Assembly: GCA_051252415.1 (NCBI GenBank)
Contig: JBPOGA010000004.1
Span: 1-64,000 of the forward strand
Length of the DNA: 64,000 nt
Origin: JBPOFY01 sp051252415
Lineage (GTDB): Bacteria > Verrucomicrobiota > Verrucomicrobiia > Opitutales > Coraliomargaritaceae
Reading direction: 5' to 3'
The translations under genes were made by a program, and so were the position numbers. Below the pieces are notes generated by a model that saw nothing but the letters and a program-made list of their open reading frames with translations, did no database searches and was not told the origin of the DNA. Below, piece by piece: positions 54,007 through 61,030 of this stretch; position 1 is the first letter of the stretch; every line of letters begins with the position of its first letter.

Positions 54007-54017
54007 AATATTTACAG
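54007..54017 (-). promoter_or_regulatory. Surface-protein motif CTGTAAATATT (site 4)
   Basis: One mismatch from consensus, minus strand, 92 nt before the start of the PEP-CTERM repeat protein. Seven A residues lie 8 to 9 nt upstream of it. Confidence 0.55.
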
Positions 54018-54066
54018 TTTCTTTGATTTTTTTACGAAATAATCGAAAAAATGGGCAAAATAGCTG

Positions 54067-54930
54067 TTAATTATGTGCTTTTTTGCGTCTTTGGAAGCCT
54101 AGAGCGGCAAATGAGAGAACACCGACTGCAATTCCAGAAATTGCTGGTTCTGGAATACTGACTTTTTTGCCTGTCCAGAGGACGTCGTAGCCATCAACGA
54201 TTCCATTTGTCGGATCATCGATGTGATTCTCTTTCGCTTGTGCGATTGCTGTCGTACTGAGGTCGTAGCGATCATTGATCAGTGTCATAAAGTGAGCGGT
54301 CTTTCCTGCGTCGGACTTACTTACCGTGTAGCGTATCCAAAGGGATCCTGAATTGAGCGCGCCCGCGCTTTCTAAGCCAGAGAGCTGATATGTTTGCTGT
54401 GGGTGGATACCTCCGCCGAAGCCATTTGGCTTTCGGAAAGTAAGGATGTTGTGGTAGGGCCCCACATCTTTGGTGCCTTTGGGGTGACCTTTTGAGACTT
54501 CGCGAACTAGGAGGCTATGTCCAGGTGTGGCGAAATGATCTGTGCTAAAGCTCGCCTCCTTGACGGTGTTTGCTCCTTTATTGAGATCTCCTGAGCGCTG
54601 CATCGAGACCCAGAATTCTTCAAAGAGTAAGGCTTTGCTGCCGTCTAAATCGATACGGAAAGTGACTTCAACCTCCGCGCCATTCAAACCCGTTAGTGCT
54701 GTGCTGCCAATGCCTGGTTTAAATGTAGTTTCGACTTTTTTTCCTGCGATCGTGCCGTAGATGTAAGAGTCGTTCGGATAGGCTTTGGTGCCTTGGCCGG
54801 TAAATCGAAGCCCATTATTTTGGCTTGGGATGCTGGCATCCCAGCCGCCGAGGATCTCTGAATGGCCCAAAGAGCATAGGCTCAGTAGGAGGCATACTAT
54901 AATTACATAAGGTTTAAGGGGGGATTTCAT
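54067..54930 (-). CDS. PEP-CTERM protein, hypothetical, 287 aa
   Basis: A signal peptide (YVIIVCLLLSLCSLGHS) and a classic PEP-CTERM tail (SIPEPAISGIAVGVLSFAAL then QRRKK) frame a 220-residue beta-rich domain. The middle has the style of a concanavalin/LamG-like sandwich (GGWDASIPSQNNGLRFTG, LFEEFWVSMQRSGDLNKG, GSLWIRYTVSKSDAGKTAHF), but I do not recognise the family. Exosortase-mediated delivery to the surface or exopolysaccharide layer is expected. Motif site 5 lies 89 nt upstream. It is a single-gene unit, divergent from the lacZ-like gene. Confidence 0.85.
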   Translation of the reverse strand: MKSPLKPYVIIVCLLLSLCSLGHSEILGGWDASIPSQNNGLRFTGQGTKAYPNDSYIYGTIAGKKVETTFKPGIGSTALTGLNGAEVEVTFRIDLDGSKALLFEEFWVSMQRSGDLNKGANTVKEASFSTDHFATPGHSLLVREVSKGHPKGTKDVGPYHNILTFRKPNGFGGGIHPQQTYQLSGLESAGALNSGSLWIRYTVSKSDAGKTAHFMTLINDRYDLSTTAIAQAKENHIDDPTNGIVDGYDVLWTGKKVSIPEPAISGIAVGVLSFAALGFQRRKKAHN

Positions 54931-55376
54931 TTCTTTAGGGTATATTGGCCATGGTAGCCGTGATTATTGAAATAGCAGTTAGGTCGCTTGGTATACTCTA
55001 TGAACGCTTGCCCACTCATGATCTATGCAGTGGTGGTGCATTTTTTTGGATTTTATTATAGATAGGCAGTTCGGATAGGGGGTTCAATATGGTTAGCGGC
55101 AGATCAAAAGGGGCGGGAACAGATTCCTCATTTAGGGTAACTCCCAAAATGTGGAAGTTAGATGTAAATTATTGTCGCAAGATCTAGTGTGGTGCCTGCG
55201 CTACCTCCATATTTTTAATTGTGCATTTTGAAGCTTACTTCGCTGACATCACTAATAGGGTGATTGAGATCGACTCGAAAAGAACACACTACGTGTGTAA
55301 AGTTTTACAAACTGAGCGTGTTCTAAAATGTATCAGGCGCTATGCCTCCACGATCGTATTTACATCAGTCAATTTT
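54931..55376. other. Divergent intergenic region with regulatory motif and palindrome
   Basis: The 446 bp carry motif site 5 on the left and, on the right, the palindrome TGTAAAGTTTTACA at 55296-55309, 67 nt before the GH2 start. An open frame from 55221 fuses to the GH2 gene but precedes its signal peptide, so I treat it as leader. Confidence 0.5.
55020..55030 (-). promoter_or_regulatory. Surface-protein motif CTGCATAGATC (site 5)
   Basis: Three mismatches from consensus, minus strand, 89 nt before the PEP-CTERM gene. Seven A residues lie 9 nt upstream, as at sites 2 and 4. It is the weakest of the five by sequence but has the same position. Confidence 0.45.
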
Positions 55377-58300
55377 ATGAGAATCCCATTTATTCAAACA
55401 CTCGCACTCGCGACTTTAGCTTTCGGAACGAACCTCCATAGTATGCCAGATTGGGAAAATCCAGCTGTGCTTCAGCAGGGAGTCGAAACACCGCGAGCTA
55501 CCTTTTTTGCGTATCCTACTGTAGGTGCCGCGCAGACGATGGATCGTGAGAACGCTTGGTTCAAGTTGCTCAATGGTGATTGGAAGTTTAGCTGGTCCGC
55601 AAAGCCTGCAGATCGTCCGCAAGATTTCTATCAGCGTAACTATGACGATGCCGACTGGGCAATGATCCCTGTTCCTTCAAACTGGGAGCGTGAAGGCTAC
55701 AGTTTGCCGCTCTATACAAATCGCACCTATCCTTTTCCGAAAGACGCACCAAAGATTCCGCACGAAGACAATCCAGTCGGTTCTTATCGTCATTGGTTTG
55801 AATTAGGCAACACTGGGGATCGCGAAACCTTCCTTACTTTTGATGGCGTGAAATCTGCATTCTACGTCTGGATCAACGGTGAGAAAATCGGCTATAGCCA
55901 AGGTAGTCGAACAGCAGTTGAGTTTAATATTACAAAACATATTAAGCCTGGTAAGAACCTAGTTGCCGTTGAAGTCTATCGTTGGTGTGACGGTTCGTAT
56001 CTAGAAGATCAGGACTTTTGGCGTTTGAGTGGCATCTTCCGCGACGTGTATTTGACTTCCCGCGCGCCAACGCATATCCGCGACTTTACAATCGTGACAG
56101 ATCTTGATGCTGATTACCGCGACGCAGTCTTGAAAGTCGATGCCGATATTGTCGGCGGCAAGGGGGCGATGGACTTCGAGCTTTTGGATGCAGATGGCAA
56201 GTCCGTCCTGACGAAGACCATGTCTTCAACGTTTGAGGCACCGATCAAGAACCCACGTAAGTGGAGCGCGGAAGATCCGTATTTATATACTGCCTTGTTA
56301 TCGCTGAAGAATGCTGCGGGGCAGATTATTGAAGTGATTCCTCAACGAGTAGGTTTCCGTGAAGCCGAGGTGAAAGACGGTATTTACCAGCTCAATGGAG
56401 TGCCAATTAAGTTTAAGGGAGTGAATCGCCATGAACACGATCCCGTAACGGGCCAAGTCGTTTCATTGGAAAACATGATCCGCGATATTAAGCTCTTTAA
56501 GGAATACAACATCAACGCGGTGCGCACCTCTCACTATCCAAACGCACCAGTCTGGTATGACCTCTGCGATCAATACGGCATTTATGTCATCGATGAGGCG
56601 AATATCGAGAGCCATGACTACGAAAATAAGCCTAACAATAAATTGGCTAATGACCCCGTATGGGCAGAGTCTATTTTAAATCGCGTCCAGCGTATGGTCG
56701 CGCGCGATAAGAATCACGCATCTATCGTCGTATGGTCTTTGGGTAACGAGGCGGGCAGTGGTCCGAATTTTGTGAAAGCACTGGAGTGGATCCATGCAAA
56801 CGATACCACGCGACCTGTTCAATATGAGGGCGGCGATAAATCAGTTGGCGATTTCCATTCCAGGATGTATGCGCCGCAGAATTGGCTCTCAGAGGACGGA
56901 CGTCCTTCGATACTGTGTGAATACACACACGCGATGGGTAACTCCAATGGCAATCTCAAGGAATATTGGCACGATAATATCTATAAGAATGATACGCACT
57001 CAGGTGCCTTTGTTTGGGACTGGATGGATCAAGGCTTGCTCGAGGAGGTGCCTGCTAAATACAAAAAGAATATTGGAGTCGGACCCGTTAAGGAGACCTT
57101 CTTCGCATATGGTGGCTGGCACGAACAAGCTTACCATCATGATAAAAACTTCTGCATGAATGGATTGCTCGCAGCTGATTGGACGCCGCACCCAGGGCTT
57201 TATGCGATCAAATACGTGCATCAAAATATTCATACCACGGCTGTCGATTTAGACAAAGGTCTCATCTCTATTCGTAGTTGGTATGACTTTAGTAATATTC
57301 AAGATATGGCGACTGGTCAGTGGGAGCTCTCTAAAAATGGTGAAGTCATCAGCCGTGGGGAGGTTACGGGCTTGGACATACCCGCACGCAGCGAAAAGCA
57401 AGTTAAGCTAGACCTGCCAAAGATCGATCACAGCGATGCGGAATACATGCTTAGTGTGCGATTCTTTACGAAGCAGGATCAGCCGCTGCTCGCAGCAGGG
57501 CATGAGATCGCATGGGATCAGTTTAAACTAACTGGTGGCTATCAAGCGAACTCAGTCGGTTCTTCGGGGAAGCTCACTGTTACGGAAACAGACACTGAGG
57601 CGAAAGTCGTAGGCGAGCAATTTTCTGTAGCTTTTGATAAAGCAACAGGTTCATTAGTCACTTATACGGTTTCAGGTAAATCTCTAGTGATTGGTAGCGC
57701 GCCCGACCTATGGCGTCCATACACGGACAACGACAACGGTATGATGCGTGAGGGAAACAAAAAAATGGGTGGCCCGCTAGAAGTGAATCCTTGGCGAGTG
57801 GCTTCGAAACAACGTAAAGTTGAATCATTCGAACTTGTCGAAGTGTCGCCTTCCATGGTGAAGGTATCAGTTGGAGTTGTGTTTCCGAATGTGAAGAGCA
57901 AAGCCACTTTTGACTACTTAGTTCATGGCGACGGTTCTGTAGATGTAGCGGTTGTCTACGACTACTCGGAGCAACCAAAGTGGAATCGCCATGCACACAG
58001 AACAGGGATGCAATGGCAACTCGCAGGTGATCTTGAAAATATGCAGTGGTATGGTCGTGGTCCGATTTCTACGTATAATGACCGCAACTACGAGCGTGTC
58101 GGCATCTACGGTGGCACAGTCGATGAACAGTGGGTCGATTACTCACGCCCGCAAGAGAACGGATATAAGACAGACGTGCGTTGGGTAACGTTTAAAGATG
58201 CATCTGGAAATGGCCTTAGCTTTGAGACCTTGTCGGCTCCTGTTGGTGTCGGGGCACGTCATTATTCCGACGAGACGATGGAGACGAACAAGTATTCCTT

Positions 58301-58457
58301 CGAGATGGAACGTTCTGAGAATATCTTCTTCAATATCGATGCACATCAAATAGGTGTCGGTGGCAATAACAGCTGGGGCGCGACTCCATTGGATCATTAC
58401 AAAGCACGTGATGAACAATATAAATATAGCTTTCGCATGCGCCCAATAGTAGACTAG
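55377..58457 (+). CDS. Secreted beta-galactosidase, LacZ-type (GH2)
   Basis: From ATG 55377 the product is 1026 aa with a signal peptide (RIPFIQTLALATLAFGTNLHS). LacZ-type landmarks are LNGDWKFSW, VPSNWEREGYSLPLYTN, the DGSYLEDQDFWRLSGIFRDV block, GVNRHEHDP, the acid/base glutamate E458 in VVWSLGNEAGSG and the nucleophile E515 in ILCEYTHAMGNSNG. The C-terminal small-chain domain (about 750-1026) ends with VGGNNSWGATPLDHY, as in LacZ, so all five domains are present. Export distinguishes it from cytoplasmic LacZ and suits removal of galactose from polysaccharide fragments. The sulfatase starts 5 bp after its stop, so the two form an operon. Confidence 0.95.
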   Translation: MRIPFIQTLALATLAFGTNLHSMPDWENPAVLQQGVETPRATFFAYPTVGAAQTMDRENAWFKLLNGDWKFSWSAKPADRPQDFYQRNYDDADWAMIPVPSNWEREGYSLPLYTNRTYPFPKDAPKIPHEDNPVGSYRHWFELGNTGDRETFLTFDGVKSAFYVWINGEKIGYSQGSRTAVEFNITKHIKPGKNLVAVEVYRWCDGSYLEDQDFWRLSGIFRDVYLTSRAPTHIRDFTIVTDLDADYRDAVLKVDADIVGGKGAMDFELLDADGKSVLTKTMSSTFEAPIKNPRKWSAEDPYLYTALLSLKNAAGQIIEVIPQRVGFREAEVKDGIYQLNGVPIKFKGVNRHEHDPVTGQVVSLENMIRDIKLFKEYNINAVRTSHYPNAPVWYDLCDQYGIYVIDEANIESHDYENKPNNKLANDPVWAESILNRVQRMVARDKNHASIVVWSLGNEAGSGPNFVKALEWIHANDTTRPVQYEGGDKSVGDFHSRMYAPQNWLSEDGRPSILCEYTHAMGNSNGNLKEYWHDNIYKNDTHSGAFVWDWMDQGLLEEVPAKYKKNIGVGPVKETFFAYGGWHEQAYHHDKNFCMNGLLAADWTPHPGLYAIKYVHQNIHTTAVDLDKGLISIRSWYDFSNIQDMATGQWELSKNGEVISRGEVTGLDIPARSEKQVKLDLPKIDHSDAEYMLSVRFFTKQDQPLLAAGHEIAWDQFKLTGGYQANSVGSSGKLTVTETDTEAKVVGEQFSVAFDKATGSLVTYTVSGKSLVIGSAPDLWRPYTDNDNGMMREGNKKMGGPLEVNPWRVASKQRKVESFELVEVSPSMVKVSVGVVFPNVKSKATFDYLVHGDGSVDVAVVYDYSEQPKWNRHAHRTGMQWQLAGDLENMQWYGRGPISTYNDRNYERVGIYGGTVDEQWVDYSRPQENGYKTDVRWVTFKDASGNGLSFETLSAPVGVGARHYSDETMETNKYSFEMERSENIFFNIDAHQIGVGGNNSWGATPLDHYKARDEQYKYSFRMRPIVD

Positions 58458-58462
58458 GTTTT

Positions 58463-60049
58463 ATGCGCTCAAAATTTCGCACGTTTCTAGGACTCACAAC
58501 ATGCCTTTGCTCCTTGGCGCAGACATATGCATCCAGAGAGAATGTGGTATTCTTTATGGTCGACGATCTCGGTTGGAATCACATCCAAGCCTTGAAAGGC
58601 ACAATGGGCACGTCAGCGCCAATCTATCAGACGCCGAACATCGAGCGACTCGCTCAACGTGGACTTAGTTTTACTTATGCATATGCACAGCCAAACTGTG
58701 CGCCGACGCGGGCGGCCATACTTTCCGGTCAGTATCCAGCGCGCATTCATAATGATGTGTATGTCGTCAGTCATTTGAATCGCCATGGTCGTGGTGGCAT
58801 TACTGCAAAGGAGGCGCGCTTTGTGGGGCCGGAGCAGACTGAAGATGTGGCAGCCGAGGCCGTGACACTCGCAGAAGCACTTCGTGAGAATGGCTACGCC
58901 ACTGCGCATATTGGAAAATACCATGTTGGTGGGCATGAAGGGGGCGATAGCACGATGCCCCTGAATGCTGGGTTTGATATCAACATCGGTGGCTCTAGGC
59001 AAGGTCACCAGCCGACTTGTTTTGCATCCAAAAAACAAGGAGAGTGGGGCTTTAAAAATCTCGGAAATAGTCAACTCGATTCATTTGCCGCGTCCTATAC
59101 GGCTAGCTACCTAAGCAAACGCAACTTGCCTGCCATGCTTAAAGGAAAGCCAAAGCATATCTCGGACGCAATGGGCGATGCTTTGGAGATGACGATCGGC
59201 CAACTGAGTGCGGGGGAGAAGCCCTTTTACTTACAGTTTCATACCTACGCAGTACATGGCCCTGTGAGGGCACGTCCGGACTTATTGAAGGCTGCTAAAA
59301 CGCAATTTCCCGAGCAGTCTGATAAGATGGCACATTATCTCGGTTTCATTAAAGGAGTAGATGAGAATGTGGGTCGTTTACTCGCGGCCTTGGAGGATCC
59401 AAATGGAGACGGTGATCCATCAGATAGTATTACTGAGAAGACCCTCGTGGTCTTTACCTCCGATAATGGTGGCACACACACTGGCAGTGCGCCACTGCGC
59501 GGGGAGAAGGGGATGTTTACCGAAGGTGGTATTCGTGTTCCATTGATCGCTTCACTGCCGGGGCAGATTCCTTTTGATACGGTTACCGAGCATTTGGTGC
59601 ATAGCGTAGATTTTTATCCTACCTTCGTAGAGCTTGCTGGAAATCAGTGGCTACCTTCTGAGAAAATTCACCCGCTGGATGGCGCATCTTTTTACGATGT
59701 GTTACTTCAACCCGAAGCTGTCTCTACGCGTGAGCCGATCTATTATTTATTCCCGGGCTATATGGATACACGTGCACAGCCCTGTGCAGTGGTTCTAGGC
59801 GAGTTACAATCTAAGCGTTATAAATTGTCGTATACTTACGAAACCGAAACGTGGGAGCTCTATTGCATCAGTGATGATATCGCTGAAACCAAAAACTTGA
59901 TTACGTCACATCCAGAGGTCGCATCAACACTTTCTAAGAAGTTGCGCGCTTGGTTGACTCAGGAGCATTCAACTTGGCAGCCGAAGTATCCTCTTTTGAA
60001 GTCGGCCGATTCTGCCCCACAATCGGCAGGGCCTCCGCCGCTTCTTTGA
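58463..60049 (+). CDS. Type I sulfatase (arylsulfatase A-like)
   Basis: A signal peptide (FLGLTTCLCSLAQTYA) is followed by NVVFFMVDDLGWNHIQ with the metal aspartates. The formylglycine motif is CAPTRAAILSG with C79 as the residue to be modified. IGKYHVGG, FYLQFHTYAVHGP, TLVVFTSDNGG and GMFTEGGIRVPL complete the S1 set. At 528 aa it is a plain sulfatase, without the PA14-like tail of the other sulfatase. The start lies 5 bp past the stop of the LacZ-type gene, so removal of sulfate and galactose is likely coordinated on one substrate. Sulfated galactan or carrageenan-like glycans are possible targets, but not provable here. Confidence 0.95.
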   Translation: MRSKFRTFLGLTTCLCSLAQTYASRENVVFFMVDDLGWNHIQALKGTMGTSAPIYQTPNIERLAQRGLSFTYAYAQPNCAPTRAAILSGQYPARIHNDVYVVSHLNRHGRGGITAKEARFVGPEQTEDVAAEAVTLAEALRENGYATAHIGKYHVGGHEGGDSTMPLNAGFDINIGGSRQGHQPTCFASKKQGEWGFKNLGNSQLDSFAASYTASYLSKRNLPAMLKGKPKHISDAMGDALEMTIGQLSAGEKPFYLQFHTYAVHGPVRARPDLLKAAKTQFPEQSDKMAHYLGFIKGVDENVGRLLAALEDPNGDGDPSDSITEKTLVVFTSDNGGTHTGSAPLRGEKGMFTEGGIRVPLIASLPGQIPFDTVTEHLVHSVDFYPTFVELAGNQWLPSEKIHPLDGASFYDVLLQPEAVSTREPIYYLFPGYMDTRAQPCAVVLGELQSKRYKLSYTYETETWELYCISDDIAETKNLITSHPEVASTLSKKLRAWLTQEHSTWQPKYPLLKSADSAPQSAGPPPLL

Positions 60050-60059
60050 GCTAAAAAAA

Positions 60060-60117
60060 GTAGTGGGAGCATCTTGCTCCCGTAATCAATGGCCTTGGAG
60101 CTGGAAGCTCCGGCTAC
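60060..60117. repeat. GTAG...CTAC double hairpin between convergent genes
   Basis: GTAGTGGGAGCATCTTGCTCCC and GGAGCTGGAAGCTCCGGCTAC are two hairpins of unrelated sequence facing each other. AAAGTAG (60057) and CTACTTT (60114) close the pair, the same three-way layout as at 4616-4687. The flanking A and T runs could make it act as a two-way terminator. Confidence 0.8.
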
Positions 60118-60239
60118 TTTCGTCATTTAAAGTGATATCTTGGTATCATATATCGACAAGCGAGTAGTGGTCGAAGTCACAAGGTATTATGTTTTAGGAA
60201 CTAACTCCTGACTCCTGCCTTCTATACTGCTTTTTCAAG

Positions 60240-60968
60240 TTATGGCATGTCCTGAAGTGTGATGACACGTAAGGGGGTCGCTCCCATTGCGGCGCGTGCC
60301 TTACTTGGGAAGCAGACCATAATGAAACGACGTCCTGGCACGAGTCGAAGTCGCTTACTCGACATGACTTTAGCTTCACCTTTGTAGGAAATAGCAATTT
60401 TTGCGGAGGTGTATGTGTCGCGACTCACGTCCTTGAACTTATGAGTGTATACATCGAATGGCTCCACCACCGCATTGACCTTATCCACTTGGGCGCCTAG
60501 CCTTATTTCGGTTTGATTGAGTAGGTGCAGACTATCCGCTGGAAATTTTTGCGTATTGATGTTGTATGTTTTTGCACTTAGGGAGGTGCCGTTATCTTGG
60601 CGGCTGAGTATGATTAGGTAGTTCCCTCCGCTCCCATCAAGAGTCTGTTGAACGACAGGGATGTAAATAATAGCTCCTTCCTCGGATAAGCCTTGGGAGT
60701 AGAGCGTGAAGGTATTTGATTTACGCACTGGGAATGGCATAGAGATACCCTCGCCGACTAAAGCAACTTCATGGTAGGTGTTATCTAGTTTGAAATAATA
60801 GGTCTCGTCCTTCTTGGGTAGAAAGGTGCTGATACAGCGACACAAGAGGTCGCCTTCCTCGGCGGGTGGTAAATCATGGAGATTGTTTAGTTCCTCAGCG
60901 CTCTGCGCAGAAATTTGAGGCAGTAGTAGGCAGGCGAAAAGTAAGGCGATGATGTTTTGTTTAAACAT
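60240..60968 (-). CDS. Hypothetical secreted protein, 242 aa
   Basis: A signal peptide (IIALLFACLLLPQISA) precedes a 220-residue beta-rich product that I do not recognise. It has a regular pattern of short strands (YFKLDNTYHEVALVG, NYLIILSRQDNG, IRLGAQVDKVNAVVEPFDVY) and ends with RRFIMVCFPSKA. It lies 62 bp downstream of the Verru_Chthon cassette protein A gene in the same orientation, so it may belong to that unit and act at the envelope. No catalytic motif is visible. Confidence 0.7.
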   Translation of the reverse strand: MFKQNIIALLFACLLLPQISAQSAEELNNLHDLPPAEEGDLLCRCISTFLPKKDETYYFKLDNTYHEVALVGEGISMPFPVRKSNTFTLYSQGLSEEGAIIYIPVVQQTLDGSGGNYLIILSRQDNGTSLSAKTYNINTQKFPADSLHLLNQTEIRLGAQVDKVNAVVEPFDVYTHKFKDVSRDTYTSAKIAISYKGEAKVMSSKRLRLVPGRRFIMVCFPSKARAAMGATPLRVITLQDMP

Positions 60969-61030
60969 TATTGAAGAGGGTATAGCGTCAGTAAAAAGAA
61001 ATTTGGCTAGTTGGGAATCGCTGCTACTAA

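Noticed and set aside
55221..55376. Extended N-terminus of the LacZ-type enzyme
   Set aside because: The 52 extra codons precede an obvious signal peptide that starts at ATG 55377 and look like non-coding leader.
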